Source: Verrucomicrobiota bacterium (lineage in GTDB: Bacteria > Verrucomicrobiota > Verrucomicrobiia > Verrucomicrobiales > Akkermansiaceae). From it: a stretch of DNA of 64,000 nucleotides. The stretch lies in assembly GCA_017301995.1 (NCBI GenBank), contig JAFLEH010000021.1, forward strand, positions 62,001-126,000. The letters run 5' to 3'. The notes under the pieces were generated by a model. That model had not been told where the DNA came from and did no database searches. It was given only the letters and a program-made list of their open reading frames with translations. The stretch's first letter is position 1, and every line of letters starts with the position of its first letter. Positions 1 to 8,965 of the stretch are shown in pieces. Both the position numbers and the translations under genes were made by a program.

Positions 1-149
1 AGTTCTTGCATCCGGCGGATACCTTGTCGCACCCAGTCGTGGGATTCCACGTGAGTTCGGTCCATTCGATGGAACTGCTTGCCATGGCGGACACTAAGCC
101 CGAAACCCGGACATTTCAATCGCAAAATCTTCAAACTCAACCCTCGATT

Positions 150-1346
150 TCAGAACAAAGTGCCCTGGACCTCTTGCGGGGGAGCGGGGTGAAAGAAGAT
201 CCCCTGGATTCTGTCTTCGGGGAATGAATGGGCCCTCACGACCTCACCCTTCTTTGGCACAACAGTGACTCGGCTACTTCGACTGAGCGTCTCAAGCATC
301 GCCTTCGGGTTGAGAAACGGTGTTTCACATAAGGCGTAGTTATCAAGATCTTCGTATGAGACGGTCATATCCAAAAACCTCTTGTGCATTTCGTCCGAGT
401 AAAGATCAATGTCATCGCCGCGAAACAATACGTGTTGATTGTAATGAGCATCGGAGAATGAATACGTGCCGGTTGTATCGATAGCACGCATCGCCTCTTT
501 CATCTTCTCCATACCCAGCCGGTTACCTGTGGCAAACACCAAATAATAGTTGATGCGGTCGTTCTTTCCTCTCATTTCAAATGACCAAACATATTTACAA
601 CCGGCATCCTCGATCAGTATCCTCTTGTAAAGTTCTAGCGCTTTTAGTGATCGGATCGCAAGAGAATCTGATGGGCAATCTAGCGCCTTCTCCCAGTCCC
701 TGCCGCCAAACATCTCATCTAGTTGTTCGATCCAATTTGGATTTCTGCCCGACCAAATCCTTGCAATCCCGTCCGCGTCGAAGTTCAAAAGCAACTCACT
801 TGAAGGGTTGCTGAGGCAGTCCCTGAACAATTGGAATGGAACCCCTGTCCCACCAAACGGATCGGCAAACAACAGCAACGGATGTCCACACGACAGAGCG
901 CCACCTACGTCGGCGCGGCCAAGAACTTCGGGAAATGCAAATTGAAACTCACCGCAAATTGATATTGGCTCCAGGCGGGCAGGGTATTTCTCACTCCCTA
1001 CACATTCCCGCAAAAGCTCGTAACGACCTTGGCTGGACTCAATGAAACAAGCTATAACCTTCGCTCCAATCCGATCTGGCTCCTTGAGAATCCAGGACTT
1101 GAACACACGCAACGCAGCAACCGGTGACCCTTCGGCATGGTTCTTGTATGTTCCGGGACCAGAAAAGCCATCAACATAGACGACGCTCGGATATCTCGAC
1201 CCGACAATCGGAAACCAAGCATTCAAATAGTTCTTCAATATTGATATCTTCGCAATTGTATGCGGCTCGGCAGACCAGACTGTGGGAAGTTTATTGGACA
1301 TATCAAACTCTATGTTGCTCCTATTCCGGCTTAGGTCTTGCGCCAT
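150..1346 (-). CDS. tcmP: three-Cys-motif partner (TcmP) family protein
   Basis: 398 residues, close to the usual size of TcmP proteins. The family signature is in the first quarter: a conserved WS..K...K.YL stretch followed by YVDGFSGPGTY and EGSPVAA, which resembles a methyltransferase-type glycine loop. TcmP proteins are named for genomic association with three-Cys-motif (Gp37/Gp68-like) proteins; their reaction is not established. No such partner lies in this window, although one could lie beyond base 1. If the first ATG is used, the gene overlaps the upstream coiled-coil membrane gene by 26 bp. An alternative ATG at 1301 (residue 16) would avoid the overlap and has an AGAG stretch shortly upstream. 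G+C is visibly lower than in the following genes, suggesting horizontal acquisition. Family assignment is good; a defence role is inference. Confidence 0.8.
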   Translation of the reverse strand: MAQDLSRNRSNIEFDMSNKLPTVWSAEPHTIAKISILKNYLNAWFPIVGSRYPSVVYVDGFSGPGTYKNHAEGSPVAALRVFKSWILKEPDRIGAKVIACFIESSQGRYELLRECVGSEKYPARLEPISICGEFQFAFPEVLGRADVGGALSCGHPLLLFADPFGGTGVPFQLFRDCLSNPSSELLLNFDADGIARIWSGRNPNWIEQLDEMFGGRDWEKALDCPSDSLAIRSLKALELYKRILIEDAGCKYVWSFEMRGKNDRINYYLVFATGNRLGMEKMKEAMRAIDTTGTYSFSDAHYNQHVLFRGDDIDLYSDEMHKRFLDMTVSYEDLDNYALCETPFLNPKAMLETLSRSSRVTVVPKKGEVVRAHSFPEDRIQGIFFHPAPPQEVQGTLF

Positions 1347-2676
1347 CGGCTTTTAGCGTGACCGACCCGCCCCCGGGTAAATGTGTCTCAAAATCACCCT
1401 TCTTTCCGACAAGGTGCTGCAGGAAGTTCGAGAGATTCTCAGCCTCGGATTCCTTGCGATCCCGGTTCTCAAAGAGGTTGTTTCCAAGCAACTCAAGAAG
1501 CCCATCAGGAAGAACCTTCCCGCTTGCGGTTAACGCTTCGACGGTTTCAACTATCCAAGCCGACCTCTCTATATCAACTGCCTTATCACGAATTCTAAAC
1601 TCAGTTTCTGACAGCCGATCCGCAACCCTCCCTTCCCACCGAATGTATGCCGCACTAAAGCCAAACACCGCCAATGCGCTGAGCGTGAGCTTTATGTAAG
1701 CGAGTATATAGAAGGGAGAGGCGGGATCATTCGATGCCGACGCAGAAACTTTCGCATCCGCTAGCGAAATCGTAGCGTTTGACTCAGTTTTTTGTTCTTC
1801 GCTCCCTGTAAACTTCAACGCAAAGAATGCAAACGCCGCGATTGAGATGCCAATCAGCGCAAAATTAGCTATCCGCACAAATGCGCGCGAGTGGTTTACG
1901 CTCCTGGAAGGTCGAAAGTTTTCAACCTGCTCAATTAGTCGCTTCCGCAACTCTGTGTGAATGCGCCGCCGTTCGCCGATAGGTTCCTTCAAATTGAGGC
2001 TTGCCTCTTTCGCCATCAGCGCGGATTCAAGTTCCGCAATTCGTCTTTGCTCCGCCTCAACTTTATCACGGTGTCTTTCCTCCAATTCCAAGAAATGCTC
2101 ATCCCTGTTGCGAATGTGATCGTCAATTCGCTTAACAGATTCTGCATGGACATTCGAAATTGTGTCCGCCAATTTGGCTAGAGCCTGCTCCGATTGGGTC
2201 GAGATCGAATCTCGAACCGCATGCAAATCCGAAAGCAATGATTCGGTGTTTTTGTCAATTAATGGCGATATCTTGAGAGGCGGAAAGATATCTTCAACAA
2301 GCCCCAAGAAAGCCAATGTTTTTTCCCGCTCCTGTAATTCGCTTTTGCTGTAAACGAGATGAATGGTTCGGTAGGAAGAGTCCGTGTCCGAACGGAATGC
2401 CACCTGATAGTCAGGATTGTTATACAACCCCGGAACCTGAAATTCAATGCGCGTGATCTGGCTGCTTTTCTTTGAGTAGTCGTTATTCCTTAGTTTTGCT
2501 CTATCCAAATGATGCCCTCCTGCAGCAGCGCTTACATCAGCATTATTGCTCGAGCGTCCTATATAGACACGCACCTTCGCGGGAACTGCGATTCCTGTCT
2601 GTTCCGCGTCATCAAGAAGCTTGGCGATTTTCTCCAAGAAAGAGTAATCTGATTCGAGCTTTGTTCTGTAATTCAT
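1321..2676 (-). CDS. membrane-anchored coiled-coil protein, probable partner of TcmP
   Basis: 451 residues, no family recognised. The N-terminal ~150 residues are mixed alpha/beta. They are followed by a long charged helical region (about 155-255, with runs such as ELEERHRDKVEAEQRR) that reads as coiled coil. There are two hydrophobic segments: ARIANF-type around 270-290 (FALIGISIAAFAFFALKF) and around 328-348 (AYIKLTLSALAVFGFSAAYI), with a short polar loop between. The C-terminal ~100 residues are charged and soluble. This layout (soluble sensor-like head, coiled coil, hairpin membrane anchor) resembles membrane-acting effectors or scaffold proteins, but that is only an analogy. It is upstream of and overlaps TcmP, so the two are probably made together. 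Low G+C and A/T-rich codons set it apart from most of the window. Confidence 0.7.
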   Translation of the reverse strand: MNYRTKLESDYSFLEKIAKLLDDAEQTGIAVPAKVRVYIGRSSNNADVSAAAGGHHLDRAKLRNNDYSKKSSQITRIEFQVPGLYNNPDYQVAFRSDTDSSYRTIHLVYSKSELQEREKTLAFLGLVEDIFPPLKISPLIDKNTESLLSDLHAVRDSISTQSEQALAKLADTISNVHAESVKRIDDHIRNRDEHFLELEERHRDKVEAEQRRIAELESALMAKEASLNLKEPIGERRRIHTELRKRLIEQVENFRPSRSVNHSRAFVRIANFALIGISIAAFAFFALKFTGSEEQKTESNATISLADAKVSASASNDPASPFYILAYIKLTLSALAVFGFSAAYIRWEGRVADRLSETEFRIRDKAVDIERSAWIVETVEALTASGKVLPDGLLELLGNNLFENRDRKESEAENLSNFLQHLVGKKGDFETHLPGGGSVTLKADGARPKPE

Positions 2677-2685
2677 TATGGTAGA

Positions 2686-3033
2686 CTATTGTGATTTATG
2701 TATTGGCAATTCCCCCACGATCCTGTTCGTCTCCAAGCTCACCGTCACCACCCGCAGAAACAGCTCCAGCGGGTATTTGGCGTTGGCCATGGTTTCGGTG
2801 GCCCAGAGGTTGGCGTCGTTGGTGATGCCGCTGTCTTTGTCGGTGGTGTCCTTGGCGGAGAAGCCGTGGGCCTTCGCCCAGTCCGCGAACAGCCAGACAT
2901 CGGAGTAGAGGTCGGCATAGCTCGCCTCGAAGCGGAAATAGGTGCGGATGAGTTCCTCGAAGTAGGTGCCTTTCTCGCGCTCGGTCTGGGAGGTGGCGCG
3001 GTAGGCGGAGAGAATTTTCTGGAGAGGCGTCAT
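2686..3033 (-). pseudogene. internally deleted type ISP restriction-modification/helicase remnant
   Basis: 115 residues that read as the two ends of a much larger protein. Residues 1-63 (MTPLQKILSAYRAT, EREKGTYFEELI, YSDVWLFADWAKAHGFSAKDT) match the beginning of type ISP restriction-modification enzymes (LlaGI/LlaBIII-like, normally about 1,500 residues). From residue ~65 on (DSGITNDANLW, YPLELFLRVVTVSLET, IVGELP) the sequence matches the extreme C-terminus of the same family. The nuclease catalytic residues, helicase motors, methyltransferase and target-recognition domains are all missing. The reading frame is intact, so a short protein could still be made, but it cannot have the parent activity. 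It follows the TcmP/coiled-coil genes on the same strand, consistent with an eroded defence island. Confidence 0.8.
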
Positions 3034-3181
3034 GGGCGGATGGAATGAACCGGCGGCCCGCCAGCGGCGAACCCGACACCACGGAGTGTGTCAAACGGCG
3101 GGCGGCTTGGCGAGGGGAAATTGTCAGAGATTCCGGGAGGCGGTGGTGGATGGAAAGGGTGTTGGTGGTGTCGCCGATGAG

Positions 3182-3265
3182 GCGTCCCGTTGGGACGCGG
3201 GGATTCGGGGATGCGGGATACCCACGGTTGGCACCGTGGGCTGGGATGATCCGTCCCGTTGGGAC
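3182..3265. repeat. paired REP-like palindromes
   Basis: The 15-base hairpin sequence CGTCCCGTTGGGACG occurs twice, near 3182-3196 and 3251-3265, separated by a region containing another hairpin, CCCACGG..CCGTGGG. The second copy leads directly into the 21-bp array. Arrangement as neighbouring stems resembles REP/BIME-type extragenic palindromes; no associated transposase is present in the window. Confidence 0.75.
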
Positions 3266-3423
3266 GAACGGCGGGAGTCCCCGGACGAGCGGCGGGAGTC
3301 CCCGGACGAATTTCGGGAGTCCCCGGACAAGTGGAGGAAGTCCCCGGACGAGCGGCGGGACTCCCCGGACGAGCGGCGGGACTCCCCGGACGACTGGCGG
3401 GACTCCCCGGACGAGTGGCGGGA
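3263..3423. repeat. 21-bp tandem array A (core GGGASTCCC)
   Basis: Seven full 21-bp units and a partial eighth. Each carries the odd palindrome GGGAGTCCC or GGGACTCCC followed by CCGGACGAG. The last three complete units share the C variant at the palindrome centre, while the first four have G, so variants are clustered as expected from unit duplication. Because 21 is a multiple of three, every frame stays open and shows a seven-residue repeat, which is a by-product rather than evidence of a gene. Confidence 0.9.
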
Positions 3424-3438
3424 AATGAGGAAACGGGC

Positions 3439-3732
3439 CGGAACAGTGTTCCGGTGGGTTGGAACATTGTTCCGGAGGGTCGGAACATTGTTCCGGAGGG
3501 TCGGAACGTTGTTCCGGAGGGTCGGAACATCGTTCCGGAAGGGTGGAACATTGTTCCGGAGGGTCGGAACGTTGTTCCGGAGGGGCGGAACATTGTTCCG
3601 GGGGGGCGGAACGTTCTTCCGGAGGGTTGGAACGTTCTTCCGGAGGGTTGGAACGTTCTTCCGGAGGGTTGGAACGTTCTTCCGGAGGGGCGGAACGTTC
3701 TTCCGGAGGGGCGGAACGTTCTTCCGGAGGTT
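3439..3732. repeat. 21-bp tandem array B (core GGAACATTGTTCC)
   Basis: Fourteen 21-bp units. Each has a palindromic core, GGAACATTGTTCC or GGAACGTTGTTCC in the first eight units and GGAACGTTCTTCC in the last six, followed by a GGAGGGT-like linker. The split into two homogeneous halves points to successive block duplications. It starts only 15 bp after array A and has the same period but an unrelated core sequence. Confidence 0.92.
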
Positions 3733-3819
3733 TGAAGAGGATCACATGGACTGCGGCAGCCCGCTGCGGCTTTCCCGTGCTTGGGGAAGCCAGCGCCGGT
3801 TAGATTCCGCCACGCGGCC

Positions 3820-5406
3820 TCACTTTGCGTAGGATGGCTGGTCGAAAAACACCGGCGACTTTTGGTCGCGATAGATCTCGCCGGCGGGGGTGAGTGAGCC
3901 GTCCTTGCGGACCAACATGCGGCCGTCCTTGACCCAATTGTAGAGCGCGTAGCGTTCGACGAACGGCGTTTCGTCGAGCATTTTGATCATCTCGGCGATG
4001 GCTGATTTCTGCTGGGATTCGTTAGGCTCCGGGGTGTTGGTCCAGTTTGCTCCGTTGTTCCACTCGGTGATCCAGATCGGGCGTTTCACCCGGTCGTGAA
4101 TGCCTTTCAGATAGTTCTTCATCTGGTTGGCGGCGCTCTTGCCATCACCCGGATTGCCCACGCCGCGGTAGTAATGGACCGCCACGAAGTCCACGCGGAG
4201 CTTCTGGCGGTCGGCCTTTTCCATGAACTGATAGAGCCACTCCAATCCGCCGTCCGAGGTGGCCGGCGAGCCGAGCCGCAGACCGGTTCCCAACAATTCG
4301 GGCCAACCGGCTATCGCCTCGTCCACGGTCATTTTCGCCTGGTCCGGGCGGTCGGGCTCGTTGAATCCGAGCAGGTGATTGATGCCTTTTTCCTTCCAAT
4401 CCTGGTTCATGCCCGGCCACCAGCGTTTTTGTTTGATGGCGACATATTCGAGGTCGGGGGACGAGCGCGCGCCGATGTTCCAATCGTAGAACCAGCCGAC
4501 ATCGAGACTCTGATGGATGTTGCCGGCGATACCTTTTTTCGCGGTCCAGCGCCAGGGAAACACGCGGATGAAGCGCAGGCCCTTGTCGAGTCCCTTGGGC
4601 ATCTGGCTGACCACGACATCGTGATCCTGAGCCACATAGTTGCGGCTGATGCCGGTGCCGTTTTCGTTTTCGGCAAGCGTGGCCATGTAGCCGCGTTTCA
4701 GCAGAAACGATCCGACCGGTCCCTTGATATCCGAGGTTTCCGCGGAGCCGGCTTTTTCATAACATTTGATGGAAACCGAATTGCCGCCCAGGTTCGGATC
4801 GCGGAACACGGTGAGCGCCGGAAAATCCGGACCATGAGGGAGGATGATGGAGCCGCCCGCGTATCGAACAATCCTGACGTTCGCGTCCGGTCTGGCGGGC
4901 GCGCCGCTGACCACCATCCGGTCGAGGTATTTCGCGATCACGTCCGATGGCTTGACGTTTTCCAACACCAGCAGCGCGTCGGGACTGGCGAACCGCACCG
5001 ATCCGCCGCCGAAGGGATCGGTTGGAGACGTCAGATGGAACTCAACCGGCTTGTCCAGCGTGAGCAGTTTCCCGCCGACCGATTCGGCGGACCGTACGGT
5101 GCCGCCGGTGTTGCGGTTGCCAGCCGGAACCGATGCGGATGGGGCATCGGCGGGCTTGCCATTCAGCGCCCGTATGAACTCCTGATCGGCCGGACTGAGA
5201 TTGGCCAGAGGGACCTCGAAGCTCTTGCCATTCGAACCTTTCAGCACGACGTATCCGTTGTTTTCCGCGACAAAATCCGCCTCCACCGGATCCGCGATCC
5301 CTTTGAAACGCCATTGCCTCGCGTCGGCCAGCGAACCCGCCGCAACGGCGATCATGAGGAACGCCGGAACGAGCCCGCGGCGAACCGGATTTGATAGAGC
5401 GTCCAT
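3820..5406 (-). CDS. secreted SHD1 + GH128-like (Glyco_hydro_cc) hydrolase
   Basis: 528 residues from the ATG at 5406; this start is chosen because it gives a signal peptide (NPVRRGLVPAFLMIAVAAGSLADA). Immediately after it, residues ~28-80 form an SLA1-homology-1 (SHD1) domain (QWRFKGIADPVEADFV, SFEVPLANLSPADQEFI), a module common in planctomycete/verrucomicrobial exported proteins. A middle part (TVFRDPNLGGNSVSI, GSFLLKRGYMATLAENENGTG) looks like a beta/gamma-crystallin-type fold. The C-terminal half is a glycosyl hydrolase catalytic core of the GH128/asl1 type, with candidate catalytic glutamates in GFNEPDRPD (about residue 348) and WITEWN (about 446). GH128 enzymes hydrolyse beta-1,3-glucans; that substrate is inferred. 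Monocistronic, divergent from nothing obvious; ends near the repeat arrays. Confidence 0.8.
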   Translation of the reverse strand: MDALSNPVRRGLVPAFLMIAVAAGSLADARQWRFKGIADPVEADFVAENNGYVVLKGSNGKSFEVPLANLSPADQEFIRALNGKPADAPSASVPAGNRNTGGTVRSAESVGGKLLTLDKPVEFHLTSPTDPFGGGSVRFASPDALLVLENVKPSDVIAKYLDRMVVSGAPARPDANVRIVRYAGGSIILPHGPDFPALTVFRDPNLGGNSVSIKCYEKAGSAETSDIKGPVGSFLLKRGYMATLAENENGTGISRNYVAQDHDVVVSQMPKGLDKGLRFIRVFPWRWTAKKGIAGNIHQSLDVGWFYDWNIGARSSPDLEYVAIKQKRWWPGMNQDWKEKGINHLLGFNEPDRPDQAKMTVDEAIAGWPELLGTGLRLGSPATSDGGLEWLYQFMEKADRQKLRVDFVAVHYYRGVGNPGDGKSAANQMKNYLKGIHDRVKRPIWITEWNNGANWTNTPEPNESQQKSAIAEMIKMLDETPFVERYALYNWVKDGRMLVRKDGSLTPAGEIYRDQKSPVFFDQPSYAK

Positions 5407-5461
5407 GCCTGAGGGCCGTTGGTTGTTCACGGAAGCGATGCCCCACGCGGATGTCCGCCGC

Positions 5462-8400
5462 CTATTCCTTCTGCTGCTGCTCCTCCTCGTCGATGCTGTG
5501 GGTGAGGATGAACTGCAGGTCGTTGAGGTCGAGGTTGGACGCGAACCCTTCATCGCCGAGCACGTTGGTGACGAGCTGGGTTTTCTGATGCTGGAGAATA
5601 CGGATCTTTTCCTCGACGGTATCGCGGGTGAGCAAGCGATAGGCGATGACCTTGTTCTTCTGGCCGATGCGGTGGGTTCGGTCGATGGCCTGGTTTTCCA
5701 CGGCCGGGTTCCACCAGGGATCGTAGAGGATCACGTAGGATGCCGAGGTCAGGTTGAGGCCGGCGCCGCCCGCTTTCAGCGAAAGGAGGAACACCGAGGC
5801 ATCCTTGGTGGTCTGGAAACGTTCGATCTCGCCCTTGCGGTCCTTGGTTTGGCCGGTCAGATAGTGATAGGGACGGCTTTCGCCTTCGAGGCGCGCCTTG
5901 ATCAGGTCCAGCATGGTGACGAACTGCGAGAAGACGAGCACTTTGTGGCCTTCCTCGTAGAGCTGATCCAACAGATAGAACAGCGATTCCATCTTGGCGC
6001 TCTCCTCCTTCACATACTTCGGATCGATGAGCCCCGGATGGCAGCAAATCTGGCGCAGGCGCATCAGGCCCTGGAGAATGGCGAACGAGTTCTTCTTCAC
6101 CGCCTCGTCGGAGTCCAGGCCCAACAACGCCTTTTGGATCCGCTTGAGTTCGGCCTTGTAGAGGTCGATCTGGACGCCCTCCATCTTCGAGTAAACCTCT
6201 TCTTCGGTCCGCGGCGGGAGGTCCTGCGCCACCTGGAGCTTGGTGCGGCGGATGAGGAACGGCCGCAGACGCGACGCGAGGCGCGACTGGCTGAGCGGGT
6301 CCTTGCGTTTGTCGAAGCGCTTTTTGAAGTAGGCGCGCGAGCCGAGCACGCCGGGCATGGCGAAGGCCATGAGCGACCACATGTCGAGCAGACGGTTTTC
6401 GATCGGCGTGCCGGTTAGAACGAGACGGTTCTGCGAGTCCAGCTCGCGGGCGCACTTGGCGGCCTTCGAGTCCGGATTCTTGATCTGCTGGCCTTCGTCG
6501 AGGATGACCGTGAGCCATTTGAGGTTCACCAGTTCCTCGCCGCACACCCGGAGTTGGGCGTAGTTGAGCACCAGCATGTCGATGCGGTTCTGGATTTCAT
6601 CGACGTCGATTTCGTCGCGATTGCGGAGAATCTTCACCCGGATGTGCGGGGCGAATTTCTCGGCCTCGCCGGCCCACACGTCGAGCACCGACTTCGGGCA
6701 GACGACCAGCGCCGGACGTCGCGGAAGGTTGTTGCGCTCCTGTTCCTCCATCAGCCACACCAGATAGGCGAGCGCCTGCACGGTCTTGCCGAGTCCCATG
6801 TCGTCGGCGAGGATGCCTCCGAAATTGTTGGTCGCCAGATAGCTGAGGAACTTGAAACCCTCGATCTGATAGGGCCGGAGATTGGCCCTGAGTTTGGTGG
6901 GAACCTCCGGGTTGACCTCGATCTTGATGTCGCCCGCGCGGTCCTTGATCCGCTGCCAGGCCTTGGGATCGAAAACCTCCGCCGCCTTGGGGTCGGCGAG
7001 CTGCAGGGCGTGCATCCGGTGGGTTTCTCCGGATAGATCGAACGGATCCAGCCCGAGCCGGGTGACCGCCTCGCGCTGGTCCGCGTCGAGCTTGATTTCC
7101 AACCGCATCCACGAGCCGTCCTCCATCCGTACGTAGCCGCCGCGCGCCGCGACGAGCTGGCGGATCTGCGCTTTGGATAGATTGACGCCCTGAACGTCGA
7201 TGACGATCCGCAGGTCGAACCAGTCGATATCCTGGCCGACCACCTCGAAGCGGACCGCGGCGGTCACCGGGTCGGCGAGGATCGACTTGAGCCGCAGGTC
7301 GATATCCAGCTCGACGGTGTCCGGCATGGACCGGACCCAATCGGCGAAGCGTTCCGGGAACTGCTTGGTGATGCGCGATTTGAAAGCGAGGATTTTCTCG
7401 TCGTAGGCGAGGCCCATTTCGTCGAGAATGCCTGGAACCGGATAGAGATCCTCGCGGGCGAAACGGAGGAGCTGCTTGCCTTTGACCGGCTGCTGTTCGG
7501 CGAGTTCCCAACCTTCCTTGGTGAGGTGTTCGGTGCGGCGGCCCTTGGTTTCCACGGCGGTCACGTCCACCACGAGGTGTTCCGTTTCCGCGGAGGTGAG
7601 GCCGGCGACGAGCTTGAGTTCGAACTTCGGTTTGAGTTCGAGATCCACGACCCGTTTCACCAGCGATTCCGGCAGCCGCGCGCCGATTTTGCGGAGAAAC
7701 TCCACGCCCTCCAGCGAATCGATCACCCGTTTCGGGATCAGATAGCGGGGCATCACTTCGGTCTCCTCCAGCCAGCGGGGCGGGCCGGGGAATACCGTTT
7801 CGTCGGATTGATAGAGTTCCTTTCGTCCCGGCAGCAGGCGAACCGAGTGTGACACATTCTCACCACCGGCGGTGACCAGTTGCAGCGCGAAACTGTTAGG
7901 ATCGTAGGGATCATCCTCGCACTGCCAGCGGAGCGGCTCATCCACCACCTTGAAGTCCTTGTCGTCGAGGTTGACGATGTAGCCTTTGAGCGCGGGCTGG
8001 CGGAACACCCGGTTCATGAAACGGCACGACTCCTCCTGATCGAAATCGAGGGTGGTGTCGCCGTGCAGGCGCATGAAGGACAGGAAATGCTCCCACAGGA
8101 TCTGGCTGGAGGAGTCCATGATGAGCGCCGCCTCGTGGTGGAGATCCACATAGCGGTCGATATCGGATTTCTCCCGGAGTTGCACCCAAAGATCGGTTTT
8201 GGAATCCAACACCTCCATGCGCGCCTCGTTGATGGTGGCCACCAGACGGAAACGGACATTCAGAGGAGCCTCTTGCGGCGGGCGTTCGTTGACTTTTTCT
8301 ATCCGTTCATACCAGGCGGCGACCTCCCGCTCCTGCTCCCAGTCCGCCATCTTTTTCTGCACGTGGCCCAGATCGGTGATCACGTTCATGAACTCCGGAT

Positions 8401-8965
8401 AGGCCAGCTTCTTCTTGAAGAACGCGTAGGCCAGATAGTTCCAGAACTCGATGATGTCGCCCGGCGGCATCGGCCACAGTTCCAAAGGCTCGTAGGTGGT
8501 GATCTCCCAGCGCGGCGTGATGCGCACCATGTCGTGGTCGTGCAGCTCGCCCTCGATCACGTAACGGCGGTAGCGTTTCTCGATTTTCGAGACGAAATCG
8601 GCCTCCTTGTCGTCCAGCTCGCGGCCGAGTTTCTCCTCGATGATGTCGAGGATCGGGGTGTCGTCGAATTCGTTAGGCGACTCCGGCAGATCCTCGCCGC
8701 GGTGCATGCGCTCCATCATGGTGGCGTATTGGCACGCGCCGGAGATCAGTTCGTCCTCGGCGGTGCACGAGCCGAACCAGCGGTTGCCTTGCAGACGCAG
8801 CGAGGTGCGGTGGGTGCCGGTCTCGTCTTCCACCCGGCCTTGGATGAACAGGTGGTTGCCGAAGATCTGGGTGACCGCGCCGTCCTTCTGCAAAGTTTCC
8901 CCGCGTTTTCTGGCTTCTACCGGGAAGCTGTTCAGGAAATTGAGCGTGGCACGATCAGGATTCAT
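5462..8965 (-). CDS. SNF2-family DEAD/DEAH helicase (DNA translocase)
   Basis: 1,167 residues. The N-terminal ~650 residues are poorly conserved; a zinc-less SWIM-like beginning (GSCTAEDELISGACQYA) and several beta-rich repeats can be seen. The helicase core starts near residue 695: motif I DDMGLGKTVQ (about 722), motif II ILDEGQQIKNPDS (DEGQ box), motif III LVLTGTPIENRL, then the second lobe with KVLVFSQF, SLKAGGAGLNLTSA and motif VI QAIDRTHRIGQ, all intact. Enzymes of this type translocate on double-stranded DNA and remodel DNA-protein complexes; the specific role in bacteria is usually unknown. It stands alone, divergent from the subtilase gene, with a compact A/T-rich intergenic region between. 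Confidence 0.93.
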   Translation of the reverse strand: MNPDRATLNFLNSFPVEARKRGETLQKDGAVTQIFGNHLFIQGRVEDETGTHRTSLRLQGNRWFGSCTAEDELISGACQYATMMERMHRGEDLPESPNEFDDTPILDIIEEKLGRELDDKEADFVSKIEKRYRRYVIEGELHDHDMVRITPRWEITTYEPLELWPMPPGDIIEFWNYLAYAFFKKKLAYPEFMNVITDLGHVQKKMADWEQEREVAAWYERIEKVNERPPQEAPLNVRFRLVATINEARMEVLDSKTDLWVQLREKSDIDRYVDLHHEAALIMDSSSQILWEHFLSFMRLHGDTTLDFDQEESCRFMNRVFRQPALKGYIVNLDDKDFKVVDEPLRWQCEDDPYDPNSFALQLVTAGGENVSHSVRLLPGRKELYQSDETVFPGPPRWLEETEVMPRYLIPKRVIDSLEGVEFLRKIGARLPESLVKRVVDLELKPKFELKLVAGLTSAETEHLVVDVTAVETKGRRTEHLTKEGWELAEQQPVKGKQLLRFAREDLYPVPGILDEMGLAYDEKILAFKSRITKQFPERFADWVRSMPDTVELDIDLRLKSILADPVTAAVRFEVVGQDIDWFDLRIVIDVQGVNLSKAQIRQLVAARGGYVRMEDGSWMRLEIKLDADQREAVTRLGLDPFDLSGETHRMHALQLADPKAAEVFDPKAWQRIKDRAGDIKIEVNPEVPTKLRANLRPYQIEGFKFLSYLATNNFGGILADDMGLGKTVQALAYLVWLMEEQERNNLPRRPALVVCPKSVLDVWAGEAEKFAPHIRVKILRNRDEIDVDEIQNRIDMLVLNYAQLRVCGEELVNLKWLTVILDEGQQIKNPDSKAAKCARELDSQNRLVLTGTPIENRLLDMWSLMAFAMPGVLGSRAYFKKRFDKRKDPLSQSRLASRLRPFLIRRTKLQVAQDLPPRTEEEVYSKMEGVQIDLYKAELKRIQKALLGLDSDEAVKKNSFAILQGLMRLRQICCHPGLIDPKYVKEESAKMESLFYLLDQLYEEGHKVLVFSQFVTMLDLIKARLEGESRPYHYLTGQTKDRKGEIERFQTTKDASVFLLSLKAGGAGLNLTSASYVILYDPWWNPAVENQAIDRTHRIGQKNKVIAYRLLTRDTVEEKIRILQHQKTQLVTNVLGDEGFASNLDLNDLQFILTHSIDEEEQQQKE

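Larger units (their letters stand above)
3034..3819. other. gene-free stretch dominated by palindromic repeats
   Basis: Several long open frames cross this 786-bp stretch on both strands. Their translations are simple heptapeptide repeats generated by the 21-bp arrays, so none is called as a gene. Contents from left: 150 bp without recognisable features, two REP-like palindromes with a third hairpin between them (CCCACGG..CCGTGGG near 3220), two tandem arrays, and about 85 bp of spacer before the convergent end of the GH128-like gene. Confidence 0.75.

Noticed and set aside
6..227. 73-codon frame at the left edge, plus strand
   Set aside because: Its second half is antisense to the end of the TcmP gene and the protein has no recognisable composition or start signal.
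3263..3732. CRISPR array
   Set aside because: Units are contiguous 21-bp tandem repeats with no unique spacers, and no cas genes are nearby.
2696..3832. Long open frames on both strands through the 21-bp arrays (PPEERSA-like, GGSERCS-like)
   Set aside because: They are open only because the repeat period is a multiple of three; the same region is open in five frames and gives simple heptapeptide repeats.
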